DNA of 64,000 bases from positions 1 to 64,000 of the forward strand of contig NZ_JAJKLK010000029.1 of the NCBI RefSeq assembly GCF_020982545.1. Direction: 5' to 3'. Both the position numbers and the translations under genes were made by a program. The first letter of the stretch is position 1, and the number at the start of each line of letters is the position of its first letter. The notes beneath the pieces are model-generated. The model saw only the letters and a program-made list of their open reading frames with translations, was not told where the DNA came from and made no database searches. This document shows positions 49,538-57,603 of the stretch, one piece after another. The DNA is from Streptomyces sp. MNU76 (GTDB lineage Bacteria > Actinomycetota > Actinomycetes > Streptomycetales > Streptomycetaceae).

Positions 49538-50221
49538 TCATCGGGGCGCGGCCGCCTCCTGTGACTGCGCCGACGCCCCGGGAGGTGTCAGGTCGAAGTC
49601 GACGGACACCACACCCTCCACGGCACGGACGAGCCGGGCCGCCACCGGTACCAACGAGGTGTCCCGGACCCGGCCGCCCAGTCGTACGACTCCGTCCCGC
49701 ACGTCCACCCGGACCGCGGAGTCCGGGGCGGGGAAGAGGTAGGCGACGACCTCACGGCGGACCTCCTCGGCGATCTCCTCGTCAGTGCGCAGGAACACCT
49801 TCAGCAGATCCGCGCGGCTGACGACACCCACCAGCACTCCGCCCGCGTCGACCACCGGAAGCCGCTTGACCCTGGCCCGGGCCATCGTGCGGGCAGCCTG
49901 GGCGAGCGTCTCCCCCGACCCGACCGTGAGGGCGGGGGAGGTCATCAGCTCCTCGGCGGTCACCGCACCGGCCTTCGCGAGATCCGCCAGTCGTCGCAGC
50001 TGGGTGTACCGGTCGGGGTCGCTGTCGCGGAACTCCTCCTTGGGCAGCAGGTCCGCCTCGGAGACGACACCGACCACCCGGCCCCCTGCCTCGACCACGG
50101 GCACGGCACTGATCCGCCTGTCCCGCATCAGCCGGACGATCTCCTTGAAGACCGTCCCACGACCGACTGTCACGACCGTCCGGGTCATGACGTCGCCCAC
50201 GACGTGCGGTGTGCCGTGCAT
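49538..50221 (-). CDS. CBS-domain pair with C-terminal BON domain
   Basis: The 227-residue cytoplasmic protein has two CBS motifs (residues 5-60: DVMTRTVVTVGRGTVFKEIV, SAVPVVEAGGRVVGVVSEAD; 95-150: MTSPALTVGSGETLAQAART, KRLPVVDAGGVLVGVVSRAD). These form a Bateman module that usually binds adenine nucleotides. Residues about 155-215 are a BON domain (VDVRDGVVRLGGRVRDTSLV). Such proteins occur in actinobacterial low-oxygen regulons next to universal stress proteins. The start at 50221 follows AAGGAG. Confidence 0.92.
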   Translation of the reverse strand: MHGTPHVVGDVMTRTVVTVGRGTVFKEIVRLMRDRRISAVPVVEAGGRVVGVVSEADLLPKEEFRDSDPDRYTQLRRLADLAKAGAVTAEELMTSPALTVGSGETLAQAARTMARARVKRLPVVDAGGVLVGVVSRADLLKVFLRTDEEIAEEVRREVVAYLFPAPDSAVRVDVRDGVVRLGGRVRDTSLVPVAARLVRAVEGVVSVDFDLTPPGASAQSQEAAAPR

Positions 50222-50268
50222 GATCTCTCCTTCGAGGTCCGTGCTGAGGAGGGCGGGCGGCGGCGGCC

Positions 50269-50733
50269 TCAGCCGACGTTGCCGGCGCCGTAGGGGGCGT
50301 ACAGGTCCAGCAGCCGGGTCCGTGCCGCCTGCAGACGGTGGGCGAGCACCTCTCCGACCCACAGGCCGACGGCCCGGCCCATGTCCGGGTCCTCCTGGCA
50401 CATGAGGCGCACGGCCGTGGCGTCGAACTCGTACGCCCGCACCGGTGTCGTCGCCTCGGCGCCCAGGTGCCAGACGTGCGGGGGGAACAGCCAGGACCAG
50501 CCGACGAGTTCGTTGTGCCGGAGCGACTCGATGACGGCCGGCCGGCGGCCCGGCACCCGCATGTCGAGTTCGACGCTGCCCGTGCGGAGGATCCAGAACC
50601 GGTCGGCACGGCTCCCCTCCTCGAACAGCCGTGTCCCCTGCGGGAACGCCACTTCTCGGGCGACGCGCATCAGCCGCTGCCGGTGCTCGGCGGGCAGCGC
50701 CCGCAGCATGCTGGGCGTGGGTGTGGTGATCAT
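50269..50733 (-). CDS. Cyclic-nucleotide-binding-domain (Crp-like) protein without HTH
   Basis: This 154-residue protein is a single cupin-like cNMP-binding fold (LMRVAREVAFPQGTRLFEEG, ADRFWILRTGSVELDM, ESLRHNELVGWSWLFPPHVW) with a helical C-terminus. The DNA-binding domain of Crp/Fnr regulators is absent, so it is probably a sensor or adaptor rather than a transcription factor. It is transcribed in the same direction as the CBS-BON gene 47 bp away. The start at 50733 follows GGAGG. Similar proteins accompany stress proteins in the S. coelicolor dormancy region. Confidence 0.85.
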   Translation of the reverse strand: MITTPTPSMLRALPAEHRQRLMRVAREVAFPQGTRLFEEGSRADRFWILRTGSVELDMRVPGRRPAVIESLRHNELVGWSWLFPPHVWHLGAEATTPVRAYEFDATAVRLMCQEDPDMGRAVGLWVGEVLAHRLQAARTRLLDLYAPYGAGNVG

Positions 50734-50920
50734 GGCGTGCCTCCAGGCGGTCTATCGGAACTGCCATGCCCAGCCTGTGCCGCGCCGCCCCCACCCGCCA
50801 TGGGCCGTCCGGTCCTCCACCCGGGCCGGTCGGCACGGGGGACGAGCCTTCCGGCACCCTGTGGCGGCCCGGGCCCCGCTGTTCCATGGAGACATGGGAA
50901 GACCTGCCCGAGCGAGGGGG

Positions 50921-51181
50921 ATGAGAACCGTGGGTACCTCACTGACTCCCGACTTCTGGAGGCTGTTCGCCGTCCTCCTGGCCGTGTCCGCGACGCTCAC
51001 GTTCGTGGTGAGCGCCCTGCTCGACGCGCTGTACGTGCGGCGGCTGCGGCGCCGGCGGGACCGGCAGCCCACCGCCCGCACGGACGGGGCCCCGGACGGG
51101 CGGTCCCCCACCCCGGCGCACCGCACACCGGACCGCCCACCCGCGGCCCCGCGCACTGCACACCCGATCGCCCGCCCGTGA
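50921..51181 (+). CDS. Small single-helix membrane protein
   Basis: The frame of 86 residues has one hydrophobic helix (FWRLFAVLLAVSATLTFVVSALLDALYV) followed by a basic, Pro/Arg-rich cytoplasmic tail. ATG 50921 is very close to GAGGGGG; GTG 50930 (VGTSLTPDFW) has better spacing. No family is recognised. The tail could be longer than the real protein, but no nearer stop exists. Confidence 0.6.
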   Translation: MRTVGTSLTPDFWRLFAVLLAVSATLTFVVSALLDALYVRRLRRRRDRQPTARTDGAPDGRSPTPAHRTPDRPPAAPRTAHPIARP

Positions 51182-51400
51182 CCCCGGCGGACCGCACCCC
51201 GCCCCCGCCGGCGGACGCCGGCTGCACCACTGAGGGTGAGCCCCGCAGTCCGGGGACACGGCGACCGGGCAGCGACCGTGGGCGGTCAAGGCGGTCCCCC
51301 GGCCCCCTCTCCGGGCCGTCGCGCTGCGGCAGGCGCACCGGCCCGAGAACCGGCCGCATACCGTCAGGACCGTACTCTTCGCCCCCTGGAGGACCGAGAA

Positions 51401-52324
51401 ATGCGTATGGTCGTCGCCCTCGGCGGCAACGCCCTGCTGCACCGGGGCGATCGCCCCGACGCGGCCGTCCAGCAGGCGAACGTGGACCGGGTCGCCACCG
51501 CCCTCGCCGCTCTGGCCCGCGAACACGAACTCGTGGTCACCCACGGCAACGGCCCCCAGATCGGGCTGCTCGCGAGGGAGAGCGAGTCCGATGCCGCGCT
51601 GAGCGCGCCCTACCCGATGTACCTCCTCGGGGCCCAGACCCAGGGCATGATCGGCTCCCTGCTGGCCCGCGCCCTGCACAACGCCATGCCGCGCCGCCGG
51701 ATCGCCACCCTGGTGACCCACACCCTCGTCCGGCGTGACGACCCGGCCTTCGACCGGCCCGCCAAGTCGGTGGGCCAGGTGTATCCGCGGGACGTCGCCC
51801 GCCGCCTCGCCCGCGAGCACGGCTGGCACATGGCGCCGGCCGGCGACGGCCGACGGCGCGTCGTCCCCTCCCCGAGCCCCGAACGCGTCCTGGAGACCGA
51901 CACGGTGCGTGAACTCCTCGCCATCGGCACGCTGGTGATCTGCGGAGGCGGCGGTGGCGTACCGGTCACCGCCGACCGTGTCACCGGTGCGCTCACCGGC
52001 GTCGAGGCGGTGGTGGACAAGGACCTCACCGCCGCCCTGCTCGCCGAGGAACTGAAGGCCGACTTCCTGCTGATCCTCACGGACGTGCCCTACGTCTACG
52101 ACGGCTACGGCACACCGGAGCAGCGTCCCCTCCTCGACGCCACCCCCGACCAACTGCGCGGGCGCCGCTTCTCCGACGGTTCCATGGGCCCGAAGGCCGA
52201 GGCCGCGGCCCGGTTCGTCAGCCGCACCGGAGGGCTGGCCGCCATCGGCGCCCTGGACGCGGCCTACCAGATCGTCCACGGCCTCTCGGGCACGCTGATT
52301 CGCCCCGGGCTGCCCACGGAGTGA
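51401..52324 (+). CDS. arcC: Carbamate kinase
   Basis: This 307-residue kinase makes ATP from carbamoyl phosphate and ADP, the last step of arginine fermentation. Motifs are VVALGGNALLHRGD, VTHGNGPQIGLL, GGGGGVPVT, VVDKDLTAALLAEEL and GSMGPKAEAAARF. Length is normal. The start at 51401 follows GGAGG. No arginine deiminase or ornithine transcarbamylase gene is nearby, so carbamoyl phosphate must come from elsewhere. AGGACCGTACTC just upstream is shared with pgm. Confidence 0.92.
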   Translation: MRMVVALGGNALLHRGDRPDAAVQQANVDRVATALAALAREHELVVTHGNGPQIGLLARESESDAALSAPYPMYLLGAQTQGMIGSLLARALHNAMPRRRIATLVTHTLVRRDDPAFDRPAKSVGQVYPRDVARRLAREHGWHMAPAGDGRRRVVPSPSPERVLETDTVRELLAIGTLVICGGGGGVPVTADRVTGALTGVEAVVDKDLTAALLAEELKADFLLILTDVPYVYDGYGTPEQRPLLDATPDQLRGRRFSDGSMGPKAEAAARFVSRTGGLAAIGALDAAYQIVHGLSGTLIRPGLPTE

Positions 52325-52479
52325 GCGCACGCCCGGCCGCTGGGCCCCGGGCGGCCCGGCACCGGGGAGAGGGTCCAACGGCCCGGTCGCGCGCGCCCCT
52401 CGGCACTCCCCGCGCCCGGCGTCGAGCGACCAGCATCCGAGGGGCAGGCAGATGCGACCGACCGAGGAGAGGACCGGCG

Positions 52480-52686
52480 ATGACCGCGACCACGACCACG
52501 ACCGTGGGCAGCCGAACGAGCGACGCCTGGCGGGACTTCGCCGGGACGCACTGGCGCGAACAGGTCGACGTACGTGACCTCATCCAGGCCAACTACACGC
52601 CGTACGAGGGCGACGCAGGCTTCCTGCGGCTCACTCGCGAGCAGCAGCTCGACGTGATCAGCCGCACCTTCCACGGGCCGATGTGA
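52480..52686 (+). pseudogene. pflB: Pyruvate formate-lyase relic with internal deletion
   Basis: The 68-residue frame joins the very N-terminus of a PFL-like glycyl radical enzyme (SDAWRDFAGTHWREQVDVRD, NYTPYEGDAGFL) to its extreme C-terminus (RLTREQQLDVISRTFHGPM). The central part of about 680 residues, including the catalytic Cys pair and the radical Gly (normally in RVSGYAVNF, just before this C-terminal piece), is gone, yet the frame and ribosome site (GAGGAGAGG) are intact. It cannot be an enzyme. The stop overlaps the start of the pflA relic, as in an intact operon. Confidence 0.8.
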
Positions 52687-52925
52687 GCCGGATGCCCTCG
52701 CTCCGGTGCCGGATCCACTCCTGGGACCTGTCCACCGGCGTGGACGGTCCCGGGACCCGCTTCGTCGCCCGTGAGGGTGACGCCACCGTGTTCCACAAGC
52801 TCGGCGCCGCCAAGTACGAGGCCTTCGGGCTGCCGTTCCCGCTCCGCGACACCCCCCGCCCGGACGCCGACCTGACCGAACGGGTCCGCGAACGGTTCAG
52901 GACGCACGGTGTGCGCGCCTACTGA
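52683..52925 (+). pseudogene. pflA: PFL-activating enzyme relic with internal deletion
   Basis: The 80-residue frame joins the N-terminus of a radical SAM PFL-activase (RIHSWDLSTGVDGPGTRFV) to its C-terminus (VFHKLGAAKYEAFGLPFPLR, ERVRERFRTHGVRA). The segment between, with the CxxxCxxC iron-sulfur site, is missing. As in the adjacent pfl relic, the frame is preserved. GTG 52683 or ATG 52692 may start it. Two neighbouring genes with the same type of in-frame central deletion are unusual. Confidence 0.8.
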
Positions 52926-53077
52926 TCCCGGCTCCGGCCCCGGTGCCCAACAGGCCTTGTGCACAGGGACGTTCAGCCCACCTGCCGCAGACCTTCGGCA
53001 TCCGGCGCGGCGGGCCTGACGCGACGAGAGTGAAGTCATCACACCGCGTCCCCACCTTTCCCGAAGGGAAGCCCATC

Positions 53078-53707
53078 ATGGCCGTGCACGAGCACCCTCA
53101 CCGGAGGCCGGGCCTCCACCTGCCCTCCTTCCGCGCGGGCCGGACCGCCTCGCCGACCGAGCCCGCCCTCGCGGAGGCGACCGGCACGCACGTGGTGGCG
53201 GCCTACGCCCTCGGCTCCCTGCGCCTGCTCACCGGATTCGTCTTCCTGTGGGCGTTCCTCGACAAGACCTTCGGCCTCGGCTACGCCACCCAGTCCGGCA
53301 AGGCCTGGATCGACGGTGGCTCGCCGACCAAGGGCTTTCTCGGCTCCGTGGCCGTCGGGCCGATGGAGTCCACCTTCCACTCCTGGGCGGGGGAGGCCTG
53401 GGCCGACTGGCTGTTCATGCTCGGTCTGCTCGGCATCGGAGTCGCCCTCACCGCCGGTGTGGCGCTGCGGCTCGCGGCCCTCGCCGGCACGGTGATGATG
53501 GCGCTGATGTGGATCGCCGAATGGCCGCCCGCGCAGCACCTGTCGGACGGTTCGCCGAGCATGTCGACGAACCCGTTCGCGGAGTACCACCTCGTCTACG
53601 CCGTCGTCATGGTGGTGCTCGCCGCCACGGCCGCCGGCAACACCCTGGGCCTGGGCAGGTTCTGGGCCGGACTCCCGCTGGTGCGCCGCAGCCCCTGGCT
53701 GCGTTGA
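53078..53707 (+). CDS. DoxX-family membrane protein
   Basis: This 209-residue protein has about four membrane helices (GSLRLLTGFVFLWAFLDKTF, WLFMLGLLGIGVALTAGVAL, LAALAGTVMMALMWIAEW, HLVYAVVMVVLAATAAGNTL) and the GxxxLxxGFxFLWAF...DKTFGLGY signature of actinobacterial DoxX-like proteins. Related proteins are linked to quinone or thiosulfate redox and to membrane stress complexes. The start at 53078 follows GAAGGGA. AGGGAC-N4-GCCC-like half-sites at 52965-52979 lie upstream. Confidence 0.88.
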   Translation: MAVHEHPHRRPGLHLPSFRAGRTASPTEPALAEATGTHVVAAYALGSLRLLTGFVFLWAFLDKTFGLGYATQSGKAWIDGGSPTKGFLGSVAVGPMESTFHSWAGEAWADWLFMLGLLGIGVALTAGVALRLAALAGTVMMALMWIAEWPPAQHLSDGSPSMSTNPFAEYHLVYAVVMVVLAATAAGNTLGLGRFWAGLPLVRRSPWLR

Positions 53708-53895
53708 CCGCGGGAGGGGCTGCGGGTCCGACGGTGGGCCCGCAGCTCCACCACGGCCCCGGGCAGGGCCGGTCGGCCCTCCCGAGGGACCTGCGGCCCC
53801 TGCCGGGAACCGCCCCGGCGGACGAAACTCGAACCGGGACCCCTAAGCCCTCGCGCGACCGTCCGATCAGTACCCCTACTCCAAAGGTGGAGATC

Positions 53896-54801
53896 ATGAA
53901 CCGCACCGTCACCGTCGGCCTCGACGGCTCCCGTGAGAGCCGCTCGGCGGCCGAGTGGGCGGCCCGTGAGGCCCAGCTGCTCGGCGTCCCGCTGAAGCTG
54001 GTCCACGTCTGGGAGCCCGTCCCGGCACCCATGGCGCAGGCACCGCTGCTCGGCGCGGAGACGCAGCAGCACTGGACCGAGCGCGTCCCCCGCGAGGCGG
54101 CCGAGGGCATCCGCCTGCGCCACCCCGGGCTGGAGGTCGTCACCGAGCACGTCTCCGGTCGCCCCGCCGAGGTGCTGGTCGACGAGGCGAAGGACGCCGC
54201 ACTGCTGGTCCTGGGCTCCCGCGGACTGAGCGGCATCGGCGGATTCATGGTCGGCTCGGTCGGGCTGGCGGTCGTGGCGCACGCCGAACGGCCGACGGTC
54301 CTGGTCCGCGCCGCCGAACTTGCCTCGGACGAGCACGAGATGGACCCGGCCGGCATCCCGTCCGCGGCGACACCGTTCCGGCCCGTCGTCCTCGGCCTGG
54401 ACCTCGAGAGCCCCGACGAGGAACTGATCGAGTTCGCGTTCGCGGCGGCTGCCCGCCGGAACACCTCCCTGCGCGTCGTGCACGGATGGAACCCGCCGCC
54501 CTACTACGCGTACGGCCTCTCCGTCGATCTGGAGCTCCACGGGGCCCTCGCGCGACGCGAGACCACCGCCCTGACCGAGGTCCTGCGCCCGTGGCGCGAG
54601 AAGCACCCGAATGTCGAGGTCACCGAGGAGTCGCACTACGGCACACCCGGCAACCACCTCGTCGACGCGTCCCGCGAGGCCTCCCTGGTCGTCGTGGGCC
54701 GCCGGGTCCGCCGCAACCCCTTCGGCGCCCACATCGGCCCCGTCACCCATACGGTCCTGCACCACTCCGCCGCCCCCGTCGCCGTCGTCCCGCACAACTG
54801 A
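53896..54801 (+). CDS. Universal stress protein, two tandem Usp domains
   Basis: This 301-residue protein contains two Usp folds. The first (1-145) has VGLDGSRESRSAAEWAAREA and the ATP-loop LVLGSRGLSGIGGFMVGSVG; the second (155-301) has VVLGLDLESPDEELIEFAF and VVVGRRVRRNPFGAHIGPVT. The first domain therefore keeps a G-2x-G-9x-GS type nucleotide site. Such tandem proteins are strongly induced by low oxygen in actinobacteria. It lies 25 bp before the alcohol dehydrogenase gene and probably shares its transcript. Confidence 0.93.
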   Translation: MNRTVTVGLDGSRESRSAAEWAAREAQLLGVPLKLVHVWEPVPAPMAQAPLLGAETQQHWTERVPREAAEGIRLRHPGLEVVTEHVSGRPAEVLVDEAKDAALLVLGSRGLSGIGGFMVGSVGLAVVAHAERPTVLVRAAELASDEHEMDPAGIPSAATPFRPVVLGLDLESPDEELIEFAFAAAARRNTSLRVVHGWNPPPYYAYGLSVDLELHGALARRETTALTEVLRPWREKHPNVEVTEESHYGTPGNHLVDASREASLVVVGRRVRRNPFGAHIGPVTHTVLHHSAAPVAVVPHN

Positions 54802-54826
54802 CGTCACCAACCGAGGAGTTGAACCC

Positions 54827-55849
54827 ATGAAGGCAGCGGTCGTCCGAGCGTTCGGCGAGCCCCTGGTCATCGAGGAGCGCCCCGACCCCGAGCCGGGACC
54901 CGGTCAGGTCCGTATCCGTGTCGAGGCGTCCGGGCTGTGCCACACCGACATCCACGCCGCGCGTGGCGACTGGCCGGTCAAGCCGAACCCGCCGTTCGTT
55001 CCCGGCCACGAGGGCGTCGGCCTGGTCGAGAAGCTCGGTGACGGCGTCACCCACCTCCGCCTGGGCGAGCGTGTCGCCGTGCCCTGGCTCGGCAGGGCCT
55101 GCGGGCGGTGCGAACACTGCCTGTCCGGCTGGGAGACGCTGTGCGAGCAGCAGATCAACACCGGCTACGGCTGCGACGGCGGGTACGCCGAGAAGATGCT
55201 GGCCTGGGCCGACTTCGCCCAGCCGGTGCCGGACGGTGTCACCGCCGTCGACGCGGCACCGCTCACCTGCGCCGGCGTGACCACGTACAAGGCGCTCAAG
55301 GTCGCCGATGTACGACCCTCGCAGCTGGTCGCGATCTCCGGGGTCGGCGGACTCGGCCACCTCGCCGTGCAGTACGCCAAGATCGCCGGAGCGACCGTCG
55401 CCGCGATCGACGTCACCGACGAGAAGCTGGAACTCGCCGCCGAACTCGGTGCCGACATCCTCATCGACGCCCGCAAGGAGGACGTCGGCGAGGTGCTCAA
55501 ACGGCACGGTGGTGCCCACGCGGCCATCGCCCTCGCCGTGAACGACGCGGCCTTCGCCGCCGTCAACACGGGCCTCAGGCGCGGCGGCAAGCTCGTCATG
55601 GTCGCCCTCCCCGCCCACGGCACCGTCCAGGTCCCGATCTTCGACACCGTCCTCAACGGCACGAGTGTGATCGGCTCGATCGTGGGCACCCGGCAGGACC
55701 TCGCCGAGGTCTTCCAGCTGCACGCGGCCGGCCGGACCAGAGTCATCTGCGAGACCCGCCCGCTGGCCTCCGTCAACGACTCCATCGACGAGGTGCTGCG
55801 CGGCCAGGTCAAGGCCCGGATCGTGTTCGACATGGGTACGGGACGGTGA
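54827..55849 (+). CDS. Zinc-dependent alcohol dehydrogenase (AdhP type)
   Basis: This is a 340-residue NAD-dependent ethanol/aldehyde dehydrogenase. Catalytic zinc ligands are in GLCHTDIHAA and GHEGVG, structural zinc Cys in CGRCEHCLSGWETLC, and the NAD motif is ISGVGGLGHLAVQYAK. It can reoxidise NADH during oxygen limitation by reducing acetaldehyde. The start at 54827 follows CGAGGAG; its stop overlaps the GTG of the next universal stress protein gene. Confidence 0.94.
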   Translation: MKAAVVRAFGEPLVIEERPDPEPGPGQVRIRVEASGLCHTDIHAARGDWPVKPNPPFVPGHEGVGLVEKLGDGVTHLRLGERVAVPWLGRACGRCEHCLSGWETLCEQQINTGYGCDGGYAEKMLAWADFAQPVPDGVTAVDAAPLTCAGVTTYKALKVADVRPSQLVAISGVGGLGHLAVQYAKIAGATVAAIDVTDEKLELAAELGADILIDARKEDVGEVLKRHGGAHAAIALAVNDAAFAAVNTGLRRGGKLVMVALPAHGTVQVPIFDTVLNGTSVIGSIVGTRQDLAEVFQLHAAGRTRVICETRPLASVNDSIDEVLRGQVKARIVFDMGTGR

Positions 55850-56733
55850 GCGAGATGTCGAGGGACCTGCCGGTCGTCGTCGGCGTGGACGGCTCCGAGC
55901 CGAGCCTCAGGGCCGTGGACTGGGCGGCCGACGAGGCCGCACTGCGCGGGGCGCCCCTGCGGCTGGTGTACGCCTCGCTGTGGGAGCGGTACGAGGGCGC
56001 TCACGTGGCCGAGGACGTGGGCGAGGCGTCCGAGGGGGAGCGGCCCGAGGTGATCGTGGAGAGCGCCGCCCAGCGGGCCGGCCTCCGCCGTCCGGAGGTG
56101 AAGATCACCGCCGAGGTGCTGCCCGAGGAGCCCGAGTACACGCTGCTGCGGGAGAGCCGCACCGCCTCCCTGCTGGTGACGGGCACCCGGGGCCGCAGCA
56201 GCCTCACCGAGGCGCTCCTGGGTTCGGTGAGCCTGACGGTGGCCGCGCACGCGCACTGCCCGATGGTGGTGGTACGCGGCAGCCACGACAACCGGGCCCT
56301 GCCCGCCACGCACGGCCGGATCGTCGTCGGTGTCGGGGAGAGGCCGACGTCCTCGGCGGCGGTCCGGTTCGCCTTCGAGGAGGCCCGGCGGCGCGGCGCC
56401 GAGGTCGAGGCCGTACGGGCCTGGCGGTGCCCCGCGCACGAGAGCACCGACCACCCTCTCCTGACCGGGGAGCCCGCGCGGGCGCACGAGGAGCGGGCCG
56501 TGGAGGGGTTGGAGGCGGCCCTGGAGAAGGCCCCCGACGACGTCCGGCTGCGCCGCCGTACCGCCGAGGGCCATGCCCGGACCGTGCTGTCGGACGCCTC
56601 CCGCGACGCCGACCTGCTCGTCATCGGGGCCAGGCGCCGGCAGCGGCACTTCGGGCTCCAGTTGGGCCGGGTGACCCACGGCGTGCTGCACCACTCCGCC
56701 TGCCCGGTCGTGATCGTGCCCGAGCCGGAGTGA
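55846..56733 (+). CDS. Universal stress protein, two tandem Usp domains
   Basis: The 295-residue protein has two Usp domains. The first has VVVGVDGSEPSLRAVDWAAD and LLVTGTRGRSSLTEALLGSVS; the second has IVVGVGERPTSSAAVRFAFE and LLVIGARRRQRHFGLQLGRV. GTG 55846 overlaps the dehydrogenase stop; ATG 55855 is an alternative start. It is the third gene of a Usp-ADH-Usp unit and ends convergent with the PPK2 gene. Confidence 0.92.
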   Translation: MSEMSRDLPVVVGVDGSEPSLRAVDWAADEAALRGAPLRLVYASLWERYEGAHVAEDVGEASEGERPEVIVESAAQRAGLRRPEVKITAEVLPEEPEYTLLRESRTASLLVTGTRGRSSLTEALLGSVSLTVAAHAHCPMVVVRGSHDNRALPATHGRIVVGVGERPTSSAAVRFAFEEARRRGAEVEAVRAWRCPAHESTDHPLLTGEPARAHEERAVEGLEAALEKAPDDVRLRRRTAEGHARTVLSDASRDADLLVIGARRRQRHFGLQLGRVTHGVLHHSACPVVIVPEPE

Positions 56734-56750
56734 GCAGGGTGACCGGCTGT

Positions 56751-57554
56751 TCAGAGACCCGCCGCGTGATCGGGGACGTAGGTCTGCAGATCACGCGGCG
56801 GACGCTCGTAGCCGGTCGACGGCGGGCGCTCCGGCAGTTCGAGCACCGGGGGCGGCACCTCGCGGTACGGCACGGACGCCAGCAGATGGGCGATCATGTT
56901 CAGCCGGGCCCGGCGTTTGTCGTCGCTCTCCACGACGTACCACGGCGCCTCGGTGATGTCGGTGTGCACCATCATCGTGTCCTTGGCGCGCGAGTACGCC
57001 TCCCAGCGGGTGAGCGACTCCAGGTCCATCGGCGACAGCTTCCAGCGCCGCAGCGGGTCCTCCAGACGTCGCCGGAAGCGGTCCTGCTGCTCGGTGTCGC
57101 TGACCGAGAACCAGTACTTGCGCAGCAGGATCCCGTCCTCGATCAACATGCGCTCGAAAATGGGGCATTGACGGAGAAAAAGCTGATACTCCTCCTGTGT
57201 GCAGAAGCCCATGACGTGCTCCACACCGGCCCGGTTGTACCAGGACCGGTCGAACAGCACGATCTCCCCGGCGGCCGGCAACTGCTCGACGTACCGCTGG
57301 AAGTACCATTGGGTGCGCTCGCGTTCCGTCGGCTTGGGGAGCGCGGCGATCCGGGCGACACGGGGGTTGAGGTGCTCGGCGACCCGCTTGATCGTGCCGC
57401 CCTTGCCCGCCGCGTCCCGCCCCTCGAAGACCACGACCAGCCGGGCGCTCTCGGCCCGCACCCACTCCTGGAGTTTCACCAACTCCGTCTGCAGGCGCAG
57501 CAGTTCCTGCTCGTACGCCGCACGCGACACCTTGGTCGCCTTCTTGCCGGCCAT
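56751..57554 (-). CDS. ppk2: Polyphosphate kinase 2
   Basis: This 267-residue PPK2 transfers phosphate between polyphosphate and nucleoside diphosphates. Walker A is VVFEGRDAAGKGGTIKR, Walker B is VLFDRSWYNRAGVEHVMGF, and the lid region contains RRRLEDPLRRWKLSPMD. It could make ATP or GTP from polyphosphate in energy-limited cells. The start at 57554 is chosen for GGAGG 5 bases upstream. It is divergent from the phosphoketolase gene with a 49-bp gap. Confidence 0.94.
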   Translation of the reverse strand: MAGKKATKVSRAAYEQELLRLQTELVKLQEWVRAESARLVVVFEGRDAAGKGGTIKRVAEHLNPRVARIAALPKPTERERTQWYFQRYVEQLPAAGEIVLFDRSWYNRAGVEHVMGFCTQEEYQLFLRQCPIFERMLIEDGILLRKYWFSVSDTEQQDRFRRRLEDPLRRWKLSPMDLESLTRWEAYSRAKDTMMVHTDITEAPWYVVESDDKRRARLNMIAHLLASVPYREVPPPVLELPERPPSTGYERPPRDLQTYVPDHAAGL

Positions 57555-57603
57555 GCCGTCCTCCACCGCCCGACGACCCCGTCGATGAGTTCCGGAGTCA
57601 CCC

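Noticed and set aside
49299..49742. Plus-strand 147-residue open frame after the hydrolase gene
   Set aside because: It overlaps the end of the CBS-BON gene, lacks a ribosome site and has a low-complexity Pro/Arg composition.
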